Shown here: positions 7,995-16,399 of the stretch, one piece after another
Layout of the letters: each line of letters starts with the position of its first letter
Position numbering within the stretch: position 1 is the first letter of the stretch
DNA from: an uncultured Pseudomonadales bacterium
Lineage (GTDB): Bacteria; Pseudomonadota; Gammaproteobacteria; Pseudomonadales; Azotimanducaceae
Assembly (NCBI GenBank): GCA_943787425.1
Contig: CALSMJ010000001.1
Coordinates: 186,001 to 250,000 of the forward strand
DNA: 64,000 nucleotides
Direction of reading: 5' to 3'
The notes under the pieces: model-generated
Told to the model about the DNA's origin: nothing
Database searches by the model: none
What the model saw: only the letters and a program-made list of their open reading frames with translations
Position numbers and translations under genes: made by a program

Positions 7995-9164
7995 CTAGTC
8001 TGCCGGCAAGACGGATAATGGGGGCAAACCCAAGGCGTCGCGATGCACTCGATGATAATGATGCAAGGCGGGTTCGTTACGGCCAAAGAGGCCGCGAGGC
8101 TGGACGCCAGCGTCGACATTCCGCTGGATGCTGGTCGCTGCCCAAAAGTCTTCATCCACAATAATTTTATTGAAGCCCGGAAATCGGCTTTCGGTGATCG
8201 CATCGGCCAGATCCGGATGCGGATAATAACTGTGGTGCGTTCGCGATCGGCCAGGCGCATTATCCGCTGGGTACATTCGCAGCACATCAATCCCAGCAGG
8301 ATCCACCAAAAAAATAACATTCGGAAACAAAAAGTAAACATTGAGCGTCAACTGTCGGTAGGGCCATTTTTCAATCGGCGCGCCTGCAGCGAGCGCCTGA
8401 TCGAAACCGGCTTTACTGGCAAACACCATTCGATAGTGTCGATCAAAGATATCGTGGGTTTGTAAATTCCCAATGATATCGGTCGCCAAACTCGTTCGGT
8501 GCAACACATTAAAATGATAGTTCTCGCCAAAGGTGTCGATGGCCAGTTTCCAATTAATGTCAGCCTCTATGACTTGGGTTTCTCGAAACGGGTGCTGGGT
8601 GAGACCCCAATGCCTAAACTCATCGGCAAGCGGCCCGAGTAACCCCGTGGCGTCAAGCGGCTTACCCACCGTTGGCTGCACCCACAAGGTGCCCGCGACC
8701 TCCGCCGACGGTAACGCCGTTAAGCCAAAATCCCGCTGCGCCAGACACCCGAATTTGTCTTTGTGGGTCACCGCAATCAAATCCCCGGTGTTCTGGTAGG
8801 TCCAGGCGTGAAACGGGCAACTAAACTGCCGACCCTCGCCCCGACCGGTTGCAACCACCTGCATGCCTCGGTGGCGACAAACATTTAAAAAGGCCCGAAA
8901 GCTTCCGGTGGCATCCCGCGTCATTAAAATTGGAACGCCCGTTTCGTTTGTTGCGACATAGGTGTTGATCCCAGGCAGGTCGCTGGATAATCCCAGCATC
9001 AAGGGCGTCTTCTTGAAGAACACGGTTTGCTCGAGCGCCAACTGCGCTGGATCGGTGTAGCCATCCATCGGCACTTGCAGCATCTCGCCGGCATCGGCAG
9101 TCGTTTGCGTTTCAAAACCCTGCTTCAACGTTTGTAGAATTCGCTGCTGTTCCTGAACCCGCAT
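7995..9164 (-). CDS. Rieske non-haem iron oxygenase, alpha subunit
   Basis: A 389-residue oxygenase of a shorter type than its neighbour. It has C96-x-H98 (NVCRHRG) and C116-x2-H119 (CPFHAW) for the [2Fe-2S] cluster. GENYHFNVLH supplies E214, H217 and H222 around the catalytic iron, again with Glu at the bridging position. No beta subunit, ferredoxin or reductase is adjacent. The ATG at 9164 was preferred because GGGGGA lies just upstream; an ATG four codons earlier (9176) is possible. The upstream region is shared divergently with the MttB-like operon, so a link to methylated-amine metabolism is possible but unproven. Confidence 0.87.
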   Translation of the reverse strand: MRVQEQQRILQTLKQGFETQTTADAGEMLQVPMDGYTDPAQLALEQTVFFKKTPLMLGLSSDLPGINTYVATNETGVPILMTRDATGSFRAFLNVCRHRGMQVVATGRGEGRQFSCPFHAWTYQNTGDLIAVTHKDKFGCLAQRDFGLTALPSAEVAGTLWVQPTVGKPLDATGLLGPLADEFRHWGLTQHPFRETQVIEADINWKLAIDTFGENYHFNVLHRTSLATDIIGNLQTHDIFDRHYRMVFASKAGFDQALAAGAPIEKWPYRQLTLNVYFLFPNVIFLVDPAGIDVLRMYPADNAPGRSRTHHSYYPHPDLADAITESRFPGFNKIIVDEDFWAATSIQRNVDAGVQPRGLFGRNEPALHHYHRVHRDALGLPPLSVLPAD

Positions 9165-9628
9165 AGCGTCCCCCATTCGTCATCACATCAAGGCGTAGTC
9201 ATCACAAGGCGATGCTATCACAAGGCGTTGATTGCAACGCTTTGATCAAAAGCGGTTCGCTGCAGGGCGTTTACTCAAGCGCTCCCTGCAAGATTTCTGA
9301 TTTCACCGTCCTATCAAGCGTCTTAGCAATCAACTCACGGTATTTCTGCAGGCGCATTTGCCGGCAATCGTCTCTGACAAATCGGCGTTTGGCTAGACAA
9401 TAAAGCAGTCTTGCGACGCGTTCTAACACCCTTACCTTGCGTCACTCTAATTCAAATCCCATCGATCGAAAACCTCCCTATTTTGGCTCCAAACCATGTC
9501 GCATTTAGGCAAAATGATGTCGTAAAATTGCCGTCGATTATCAAGCTGCTGGAGCAGAATCGCGCTTTATAGCCGCACCCAATTGCGAATACCGGCGCGG
9601 ATCAGCGCCTGCATTTAGAGTATCCATT
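9165..9628. other. Divergent intergenic region between Rieske and MttB-like genes
   Basis: About 460 bases hold the control regions of two divergent transcripts. The part nearest the Rieske gene has repeated ATCACAAGGCG elements and a small palindrome (separate entry). I see no convincing ORF, no RNA gene and no recognisable cobalamin riboswitch. The start of the MttB-like gene has no clear Shine-Dalgarno sequence. Confidence 0.5.
9182..9240. promoter_or_regulatory. Direct repeats and palindrome, candidate operator
   Basis: ATCACAAGGCG occurs at 9201-9211 and 9217-9227, 16 bases apart. A variant with three extra bases (ATCACATCAAGGCG) lies at 9182-9195. Overlapping the last copy is a 6-bp inverted repeat, GCGTTG-ATTG-CAACGC (9225-9240). 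It lies 20-75 bases upstream of the Rieske start, a typical place for a regulator site. The bound protein is unknown. Confidence 0.35.
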
Positions 9629-11167
9629 ATGGACAAACCCGGAAGACGAAGAAGCGGTGGTCGATCCAGTCGAGTCGCCGCCCGACAAGCTTCAGCGGCT
9701 GATGCACTGGTCACCCACATTGATCGCGGCATCCCCTATTTCGACGTGCTCAACGAAGAAGCGCTGGCGCTGATCGAGCACAATGCTGAGACGGTGCTTG
9801 AGGAAATCGGTATTGATTTCAAAGACGCCCCAGACGCTTTAGCGCTCTGGCGGAATGCGGGCGCTGTCATCGAGGGTGAGCGCGTACGGCCCCCTCGCGG
9901 CCTATGCCGAGAACTGCTGAAAACAGCACCAAAAGAATTCACCCAACACGCCCGTAATCCGGCACGCTCGACCATTATTGGCGGCGACCGGACCGTCCTT
10001 GCACCCGCCTATGGATCGCCCTTTGTTCGAGACCTCGATCGCGGCCGGCGCTACGCCACAATCGAGGACTTTAGAAATTTTGTAAAACTCACCTATATCA
10101 ACCAAGGACTTCATCACAGCGGCGGCACCGTGTGTGAACCGGTCGATTTGCCGGTCAACAAGCGCCACTTTGATATGGTCTACAGCCACATAAAATACTC
10201 CGATAAGCCCTTTATGGGATCGGTGACGCATCCCGAGCGCGCTCAAGACACCGTGGATATGGCAAAAATTGTGTTTGGCGATGCGTTTGTGCAGGACCAT
10301 TGTGTCACGACCAGTCTGATCAACGTGAACTCGCCGATGACGTTCGATGCCACAATGCTGGGCTCTGCCAGAGTTTATGCCGAGAACAATCAGGCAACGA
10401 TTATTTCGCCGTTTATCTTGGCCGGCGCGATGTCGCCGGTGACGGTTGCAGGTACCCTGACCCAAATTCTCGCAGAGGCATTAGCCGGCATGGCTTACAC
10501 GCAGCTGGTTCGGCCCGGCGCGCCAGTCATTTTTGGCACCTTCGCCAGTGCCATCTCAATGCAATCCGGCGCCCCCACCTTTGGCACGCCAGAACCCAGC
10601 CTCGTCCTCTTAGGCGCGGCATCACTTGCACGCCGCCTTGGGATACCATTTCGATCTGGCGGCGGACTCTGCGCCTCAAAAGTTGCTGATGCCCAGGCGG
10701 CTTACGAATCCGCCAACACCCTGCAAGCGGCCGCTTTTGCCGGTGTGAACTTCATGCTGCACACCGCTGGCTGGCTAGAAGGCGGTCTGGTCATGAGCTA
10801 CGAAAAATTCGTCATGGATGCAGATCAAGCCAATATGATCGCGGTTTTCCTTAAAGGCATTGATCTATCGGAGAACGGTCAAGCCATGGACGCACTGCGA
10901 GAGATTGGCCCAGGCGCGCATTTTTTGGGCGCAACCCATACCCAAAACAATTTTGAAAAAGCGTTCTATCGATCAACCATGGCTGACAACAATAGTTTTG
11001 AGCAATGGCAGGAAGATGGCGCCCTCGATGCAGAAAAGAGAGCGAATATGCGATGGAAAGCGCAGCTCAACGATTACGAGGCACCACCGCTGGATGTTGC
11101 CATTGATGAGGCGTTACTTGAATTTATGGCGCGCCGAAAAAGCGCCTCCGCTGACCAAGACTACTAG
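9629..11167 (+). CDS. MttB-like (non-pyrrolysine) trimethylamine methyltransferase family protein
   Basis: This 512-residue protein is a member of the MttB superfamily, whose TIM-barrel enzymes move a methyl group from a methylated amine to a corrinoid protein. Recognisable segments are the Arg/Gly-rich start (GRRRSGGRSSR), then YFDVLNEEALALIEHNAE, GGDRTVLAPAYGSPFV, VNSPMTFD and GTPEPSLVLLGAASLARRLGIP. There is no in-frame TAG, so it lacks pyrrolysine. It is therefore like the MtgB group, some members of which demethylate glycine betaine, proline betaine or carnitine rather than trimethylamine. It is the first gene of an operon with its corrinoid partner directly behind (11-base gap). The specific substrate cannot be read from sequence; sarcosine and dimethylglycine genes nearby suggest glycine betaine. 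Confidence 0.92.
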   Translation: MDKPGRRRSGGRSSRVAARQASAADALVTHIDRGIPYFDVLNEEALALIEHNAETVLEEIGIDFKDAPDALALWRNAGAVIEGERVRPPRGLCRELLKTAPKEFTQHARNPARSTIIGGDRTVLAPAYGSPFVRDLDRGRRYATIEDFRNFVKLTYINQGLHHSGGTVCEPVDLPVNKRHFDMVYSHIKYSDKPFMGSVTHPERAQDTVDMAKIVFGDAFVQDHCVTTSLINVNSPMTFDATMLGSARVYAENNQATIISPFILAGAMSPVTVAGTLTQILAEALAGMAYTQLVRPGAPVIFGTFASAISMQSGAPTFGTPEPSLVLLGAASLARRLGIPFRSGGGLCASKVADAQAAYESANTLQAAAFAGVNFMLHTAGWLEGGLVMSYEKFVMDADQANMIAVFLKGIDLSENGQAMDALREIGPGAHFLGATHTQNNFEKAFYRSTMADNNSFEQWQEDGALDAEKRANMRWKAQLNDYEAPPLDVAIDEALLEFMARRKSASADQDY

Positions 11168-11178
11168 GAGGCTTGCAC

Positions 11179-11880
11179 GTGACCGAAGCATTCGATGATG
11201 ATTTCAATCTTAGTGAGCTCGATGATCAAGAGCTCGTGACCCAAATGCACGACGATCTTTATGACGGGTTAAAAGATGAAATTGTCGAAGGCACCGAGAT
11301 TCTTTTGGATCGAGGTTGGGGTGCCGAGAAAGTGCTGAATGAAGCGTTGGTCGGCGGTATGCAAATTGTCGGCGTTGATTTCAGAGATGGCATCTTGTTT
11401 GTGCCGGAAGTCTTACTGGCTGCGAATGCCATGAAAGGCGGCATGGGTGTGCTCAAGCCGCTTTTGGCCGAGACCGGTGTAAAACCCATCGGTAAAATGG
11501 TGATTGGCACGGTCAAAGGCGACATTCACGATATTGGCAAAAACCTCGTGGGCATGATGATGGAAGGCGCTGGTTTTGAGGTAATCGACATTGGTATTAA
11601 CAATTCGGTCGATGAATATCTCGCCGCATTAGAAGAACATCAACCCGATATTCTGGGCCTTTCTGCCTTGTTAACCACCACCATGCCTTATATGAAAGTG
11701 GTTATCGATGAACTGGTGAAACGCAATTTGCGTAGCCAATACATCGTGATGGTTGGCGGCGCCCCGCTGAACGAAGAGTTTGGTGCAGCCGTTGGCGCCG
11801 ATGCCTATTGTCGAGACGCGGCAGAGGCGGCAGCGCAAGCTACCCGGCTGATCGAAGCACGCAGATCAGCCAATGCCTAA
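11179..11880 (+). CDS. Corrinoid (B12-binding) methyltransferase partner protein, MttC/MtbC-like
   Basis: A 233-residue protein with an N-terminal helical cap (residues ~15-100) and a Rossmann-like cobalamin domain. The signature D115-I-H117-D-I-G120 gives the lower axial His ligand. VGGAP and the preceding SALLTTTMP complete the corrinoid pocket. It accepts the methyl group from the MttB-like protein and hands it to the downstream methyltransferase; RACo at the end of the operon would rescue the oxidised Co(II) form. GTG at 11179 was chosen because AGGAGG at 11166-11171 is seven bases upstream; a TTG at 11173 would be too close. It overlaps the next gene by eight bases. Confidence 0.93.
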   Translation: MTEAFDDDFNLSELDDQELVTQMHDDLYDGLKDEIVEGTEILLDRGWGAEKVLNEALVGGMQIVGVDFRDGILFVPEVLLAANAMKGGMGVLKPLLAETGVKPIGKMVIGTVKGDIHDIGKNLVGMMMEGAGFEVIDIGINNSVDEYLAALEEHQPDILGLSALLTTTMPYMKVVIDELVKRNLRSQYIVMVGGAPLNEEFGAAVGADAYCRDAAEAAAQATRLIEARRSANA

Positions 11881-12466
11881 GCCCTGCTTGGTCATTGCCT
11901 GCGGCGCCCTCGCCCGAGAAATTCAGCATTTAAAAACCGTTCATCAATGGCGGCATTTAGAGATTCAATGCCTGGATGCGGCGCTGCACAACACGCCCGC
12001 GAAAATTCCTGGTCGGCTGGCAAAAAAGATTGATCAGGCCGGCTTTCGATATGCCAAGATCCTCATTGCTTATGGCGATTGCGGCACACAAGGCGCGATC
12101 GATCGACTGATCCAAAATGCGGACCATATCGAGCGTCTGCCAGGCCCGCATTGCTTTGCCGCTTTTGCCGGACTTGAAAATTTTGAGGCCCATATGGCGT
12201 CCCATCCCGGCACCTTTTGGCTCACCGATTTTCTCACCCGCCATTTTGAAACCATGGTCGTTCAATCTTTAGGGCTGGATAAGCACCCGGAACTCTTGCC
12301 CGCCTATTTTGGCCACTACGAAAAACTCTGCTATCTGTCCCAAAGCGCAGACGGGACGCTGCTTGAAAGCGCGCGCGCTGCCGCCCAATTTTTGGGCCTT
12401 TGCTTTGAGCATCAACCTGTTGGATACAACGCGCTCACCAAACCTCTGACATGGTGCGCCGCGTGA
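11873..12466 (+). CDS. DUF1638 domain protein
   Basis: A 197-residue protein matching DUF1638: an N-terminal CLVIACGALAREI strand-loop, ILIAYGDCGTQGAIDRLI in the middle, and a Phe/His-rich stretch (LPGPHCFAAFAGLENF). Conserved-looking Cys and His (C10, CGAL; GDCG; PHC) could bind a metal or cofactor. No biochemical role is established that I know of. The overlap with the corrinoid gene (ATGCCTAA) and the next gene (GTGA) indicates translational coupling, so it probably serves the corrinoid pathway, for example cofactor handling. That role is inferred from position only. Confidence 0.8.
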   Translation: MPKPCLVIACGALAREIQHLKTVHQWRHLEIQCLDAALHNTPAKIPGRLAKKIDQAGFRYAKILIAYGDCGTQGAIDRLIQNADHIERLPGPHCFAAFAGLENFEAHMASHPGTFWLTDFLTRHFETMVVQSLGLDKHPELLPAYFGHYEKLCYLSQSADGTLLESARAAAQFLGLCFEHQPVGYNALTKPLTWCAA

Positions 12467-12792
12467 AATTAATTACCATTTCCTGGCGGGATATTCCCTC
12501 CCAAGTCCTCGTCAAGGCAGGCCGCGCTAAGGCCAAGGTCCAACTCTCTCATCGTTTTCAAGCGGCCATTGATCGAGCTGCAATGCGAGCCGATAAAGGC
12601 GGCAGTGAGGCCTATCTCGACGCCTGGCAGCGCGTCTCCCAAGACATACCGGTCTCGGAAGACCTGACCCAAGTGGCCAACGATGCCGCAGCCGCGTTAG
12701 AAGCGCGCTATTCAGATCAGGATCTCTTAGCGCTTATCAAAAATAAGGGGCTCAGGCCTGATCAACCGCCACCCACCCAAATCCACTCTTAA
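12463..12792 (+). CDS. PF13769 'virulence factor' family small protein
   Basis: This 109-residue protein begins KLITISWRDIPSQVLVKAGR and continues QLSHRFQAAIDRAAMRA, the pattern of the family labelled Virulence_fact (PF13769). The label is historical and says nothing reliable about function. I start it at GTG 12463, which overlaps the DUF1638 stop as GTGA; ATG at 12451 is an alternative that would overlap more. It contains a helical C-terminal half and no signal peptide. Its position between DUF1638 and the methyl-THF methyltransferase makes a part in corrinoid methyl transfer likely by association. Confidence 0.75.
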   Translation: MKLITISWRDIPSQVLVKAGRAKAKVQLSHRFQAAIDRAAMRADKGGSEAYLDAWQRVSQDIPVSEDLTQVANDAAAALEARYSDQDLLALIKNKGLRPDQPPPTQIHS

Positions 12793-12817
12793 AACGCGTT
12801 TTTCCTCGGAGTAAATT

Positions 12818-13720
12818 ATGACCCGCACGATATTAAGTTCCGCGACTAAGGAGGTCATCATTGGGTTTGATCAACCTTTTGTGATCATCGGTGAGCGCAT
12901 CAACCCAACGGGTCGAAAAATTCTGGCGGCTGAAATGACCCAGGGCAATTTTAAACGCGTAGAGGCAGATGCCTTGGCGCAAGTTGCTGCCGGCGCGCAA
13001 ATGCTCGATGTCAATGCCGGTATTCCGCTGGCAGATGAACCCGCGATCCTTGCGCAATGTATCCAATTGGTGCAATCGATTACAGATGTACCGCTGACCA
13101 TTGATTCGTCCATTGTGGCCGCACTCGAAGCAGGCCTTGCCGTCTATCAAGGCAAAGCGCTGGTTAATTCGGTCACTGGCGAAGATGAAGTACTCGATGC
13201 GGTCTTACCTTTGGTTGCAAAATACAAAGCCGCAGTGGTTGCGATTTCAAATGACGAAACAGGGATCTCTGAAGATCCAAATGTGCGGTTTGAGGTCGCG
13301 AAGAAAATTATTGAGCGCGCCGCCGACTATGGCATTCCGTTTTCTGATGTGGTGGTTGATCCCTTGGTCATGCCCATCGGCGCCATCAATACCGCCGGAC
13401 GGCAAGTGATGCACCTCGTGCGTCGGCTGCGGGAAGAACTCAAAGTCAACACAACTTGTGGCGCCTCAAACGTGAGTTTTGGCCTGCCAAATCGCAACGG
13501 GATCAATGCCGCGTTTCTGCCGATGGCTATGGCCTCGGGTATGACCTCTGCCATTACCAACCCCTTGCATGAAGAGGTGGTGCGAGCGGTACTCGGCGCC
13601 GACGTCATGATGGGGCACGATCCAGACTGTGCTCGCTGGATCAAACAACACAGAGCGCCGCAAGCCGCCGATGCAGGTCAATCGCGCCGCGAGGGTGGCC
13701 GCCGTCGGCGCCGCGGTTAA
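12818..13720 (+). CDS. Methyltetrahydrofolate:corrinoid methyltransferase (pterin-binding TIM barrel)
   Basis: A 300-residue member of the pterin-binding family (PF00809), related to MtvA, AcsE and the folate module of MetH. Motifs include IIGERINPTGRK at the N-terminus, MLDVNAG, TIDSS, LVNSVTGE and CGASNVSFGLPNR. It would carry the methyl group from the corrinoid protein to tetrahydrofolate, giving methyl-THF, or run in reverse. The C-terminus has an Arg/Gly-rich tail (SRREGGRRRRRG). GGAG lies before the ATG. RACo follows 28 bases later. Methyl-THF must then be used by MetH or oxidised by MetF encoded elsewhere. Confidence 0.92.
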   Translation: MTRTILSSATKEVIIGFDQPFVIIGERINPTGRKILAAEMTQGNFKRVEADALAQVAAGAQMLDVNAGIPLADEPAILAQCIQLVQSITDVPLTIDSSIVAALEAGLAVYQGKALVNSVTGEDEVLDAVLPLVAKYKAAVVAISNDETGISEDPNVRFEVAKKIIERAADYGIPFSDVVVDPLVMPIGAINTAGRQVMHLVRRLREELKVNTTCGASNVSFGLPNRNGINAAFLPMAMASGMTSAITNPLHEEVVRAVLGADVMMGHDPDCARWIKQHRAPQAADAGQSRREGGRRRRRG

Positions 13721-13748
13721 TGCGAGCTGACCCAAGAGGATGTTCTCC

Positions 13749-15764
13749 GTGAGTGCGGCGGTGCCCGTGGTCTTTCTACCGTCAGGTCGCCGCGGGTCGT
13801 TTGCCATTGGCACGCCGTTGCTGACCGCAGCCCGCCAGCTTGGTGTCGACATTGATTCGGTCTGCGGTGGCCGAGGCCTTTGCGGTCGCTGTCAGATCCT
13901 CTGTAGCGAAGGTGACTTCCCGAAACACGGCATCACCTCAAAGGCACAGCATTTATCGTCTTTCTCAGCAACGGAAGGGCAATTCGAACGCCGAAAAGGC
14001 CCGCTTGGTAACCGCAGGCTGAGCTGTCACACCCTGATTGAAGGCCCTTTAGTCATTGATGTGCCACCCGAGTCACAAGTTCATCGCCAGGTTGTTCGAA
14101 AATCAGCTGTCGTTCGGGATATTAAAATCGTACCCGATATTCGGTTGTACTACCTTGAAGTGGCGGACAATGAACTCGATGCCAGCACCAGTGATCTTAC
14201 CCGCATACAAGCGGCCCTGCTGGCCGATTGGGGACTCGACGGTCTCGGTTTTGATCCCAGCATTTTACCCCGGCTGCATCGCGCGCTCATCGATGGCCAT
14301 CAGTCTGTCACCGTTGCCGTCTTTGAAACCGCCTCGACGCAAACCCTCATCAGCGTCTGGCCTGGCCTCGTCGATCGCGTTTTTGGTGCCGCGATCGACA
14401 TCGGCTCAACCACCCTTGCGCTACATTTGACGGACCTGCAATCGGGCGAGGTTTTAGTCTCAAATGGTCGCATGAACCCACAGATTCGGTTTGGCGAGGA
14501 TCTTATGAGCCGCGTCTCTTACGCCATTATGCATCCTGATGGGATTGCCGAGATGACCGAGGTTGTTCGTGCCGCGCTCAACGCGTTACTTCAGGAGGCT
14601 GCAACCGATGCCAACATCGATCCAGACCTGATCGTCTCGATCGCCGCGGCGGGCAATCCGATCATGCATCACTTGCTGCTCGGCATAGACCCAACGCCTT
14701 TAGGGGTCGCGCCTTTCACTTTGGCCATCGATACCGAAATCAATGTACCCGCATCAACGGTTGACCTCTTGATCAACCCTGGTGGCAGACTCTACCTGCC
14801 GCCCTGTATCGCCGGCCATGTGGGTGCCGATACCGCAGCCGTAATGCTCTCTGAGCAACCTCATCTGAGCGAGAAAGTGTCTCTCATCATCGACATTGGC
14901 ACCAACGCAGAAATTGTCCTGGGGAACAATTCGAAACTCCTAGCCTGCTCGAGCCCGACCGGCCCTGCTTTTGAAGGGGCTCAAATCAGCTGTGGACAGC
15001 GGGCAGCAGCGGGGGCAATCGAGCGGGTGCGAATCGATCCCAAAACCCTGCAACCCCGGTACCGCGTTATTGGCTCGCCACTTTGGTCCGATGAGGATGG
15101 CTTTAGCGATGCCGTGGCGGACCTGACCATTACAGGCATTTGTGGATCGGGCATTATCGAAGTCATCGGCGAGATGGTTTTGGCGGGTATTTTGACCAGT
15201 GATGGTGTCATCCAGGCAAGCGCCGTTGCGCGCAGCGATCGTATTATTCAAAACGGCAGGACCTTTGCGTATGTGCTCGTGCCCGGGGACAACCCCGTCA
15301 TGATTACCCAAAATGATGTTCGTCAAATTCAATTGGCCAAAGCGGCGCTCTACGCTGGCGTTAAATTATTAATGGATCGGTTTCCCGTTCAAAGCGTCGA
15401 CGAAATTCGGATCGCGGGCGCCTTTGGCAGCAATGTCGATTCAAAATATGCCATGTTACTTGGACTCATCCCGGATTGCGCTTTACCCCACGTCACCTCC
15501 GTCGGTAATGCTGCCAGCACAGGACTCCGTATCGCGCTTCTCAACCGGGAGAGCCGAGTGGACCTTGCAGCCGTGGTTAAACGCGTGGAGAAAGTTGAGA
15601 CCGCGGTCGAACCCGCATTTCAACAACACTTCATCGAAGCAATGGCGATCCCTCACAAAACCGATCCATTCTCATTGCTCTTTGAGCAAATTCAGCGCCC
15701 GCCGCCGATTACAGCAGAACCCGCGATTCGACGTCGGCGCAACAGGCCTCAGGCGTCATCCTGA
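13749..15764 (+). CDS. RACo-type reductive activator of corrinoid proteins (2Fe-2S ferredoxin plus ASKHA ATPase)
   Basis: This 671-residue protein has an N-terminal plant-type [2Fe-2S] domain (C39-x5-C45-x2-C48, with a later Cys in RRLSCHTL). A linker follows, then a DUF4445/ASKHA ATPase half with FGAAIDIGSTTLALHL and SLIIDIGTNAEIVLG. Relatives use ATP to reduce inactive Co(II) corrinoid to Co(I). It therefore maintains the MttB-like/corrinoid pair. GTG at 13749 was preferred because AAGAGGA ends eight bases before it; ATG at 13740 abuts that site. Its last 16 bases overlap the end of the convergent soxG gene. Confidence 0.92.
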   Translation: MSAAVPVVFLPSGRRGSFAIGTPLLTAARQLGVDIDSVCGGRGLCGRCQILCSEGDFPKHGITSKAQHLSSFSATEGQFERRKGPLGNRRLSCHTLIEGPLVIDVPPESQVHRQVVRKSAVVRDIKIVPDIRLYYLEVADNELDASTSDLTRIQAALLADWGLDGLGFDPSILPRLHRALIDGHQSVTVAVFETASTQTLISVWPGLVDRVFGAAIDIGSTTLALHLTDLQSGEVLVSNGRMNPQIRFGEDLMSRVSYAIMHPDGIAEMTEVVRAALNALLQEAATDANIDPDLIVSIAAAGNPIMHHLLLGIDPTPLGVAPFTLAIDTEINVPASTVDLLINPGGRLYLPPCIAGHVGADTAAVMLSEQPHLSEKVSLIIDIGTNAEIVLGNNSKLLACSSPTGPAFEGAQISCGQRAAAGAIERVRIDPKTLQPRYRVIGSPLWSDEDGFSDAVADLTITGICGSGIIEVIGEMVLAGILTSDGVIQASAVARSDRIIQNGRTFAYVLVPGDNPVMITQNDVRQIQLAKAALYAGVKLLMDRFPVQSVDEIRIAGAFGSNVDSKYAMLLGLIPDCALPHVTSVGNAASTGLRIALLNRESRVDLAAVVKRVEKVETAVEPAFQQHFIEAMAIPHKTDPFSLLFEQIQRPPPITAEPAIRRRRNRPQASS

Positions 15765-16399
15765 CTGACAAACCCGAATTCGGTGGCAGCATCTCGCAGC
15801 CAGGCCCACAGGTAATCTGCAAAGCTTCGACGCAGAATCAGCTCAAACGTCCCATCGGTCACCCGTCTCAGCACAACCTGAGCCTGCGCAAACGTCGTGG
15901 TGACCACCTTGCCAACTGGAAAGTTTTGCAGCCCAACATCATAGGAGGTCGACTTCATCAGCACTTGCATTGCGCGGTCACCCTCAATCACCAATACCGT
16001 TTGGCCGCCGCTCACATCGACTAGGGCAATCTCCGCGCCGCCAGCGTCCCTGAGATTGGCTTCAGCGAGCGCGAGGGTATCTAATGGCAACGTCAGCAAC
16101 CACTCATCCGGCCCCACCCAGCGAATACAGACGGACGCTTGCTCGCTCGACGTTAAGGGCTCAATCGGTAAGGCGAGCCCGAGACGGTTACCCACTGCCG
16201 CGGCTAACCGTTCAGGCGGGCCACGTAGGATTAGGTGTCCAACCCTACGTTCTGTCACTGTGATTGGCGAGGGACCAGAAATGGTGCGCCGATCGCCGCG
16301 CGCCAAAGGCGACGCTGCCCGATCTAAATTAGGACCGGATTCGGGCATTCGATGATATTCCAAGCTTAGACCCTCCCCTACGGCCTCCGAATTAGACAT
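15749..16399 (-). CDS. soxG: Sarcosine oxidase gamma subunit
   Basis: A 216-residue protein with the SoxG/GcvT-like fold: VTERRVGHLILRGPPERLAAAVGNRLGLALP, then WVGPDEWLLTLP, DVSGGQTVLVIEGDRAMQVLMK and RRSFADYLWAWL. It is the smallest-but-one subunit of heterotetrameric sarcosine oxidase and lies last in soxBDAG order. ATG at 16399 overlaps the SoxA stop by eight bases (ATGTCTAA), which decides the start over the longer open frame. It meets the RACo gene tail to tail with overlap. Confidence 0.9.
   Translation of the reverse strand: MSNSEAVGEGLSLEYHRMPESGPNLDRAASPLARGDRRTISGPSPITVTERRVGHLILRGPPERLAAAVGNRLGLALPIEPLTSSEQASVCIRWVGPDEWLLTLPLDTLALAEANLRDAGGAEIALVDVSGGQTVLVIEGDRAMQVLMKSTSYDVGLQNFPVGKVVTTTFAQAQVVLRRVTDGTFELILRRSFADYLWAWLRDAATEFGFVSQDDA

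Noticed and set aside
9212..9403. Small ORF in the divergent region before the MttB-like gene
   Set aside because: It overlaps repeats and palindromes, has low-complexity composition and no ribosome site.
9629..11167. Pyrrolysine-containing trimethylamine methyltransferase MttB
   Set aside because: The 512-codon frame has no internal TAG and no pyl genes are present, so it is a non-pyrrolysine member.
12463..12792. True virulence factor
   Set aside because: The PF13769 name is historical; its place inside a corrinoid operon points to metabolism.
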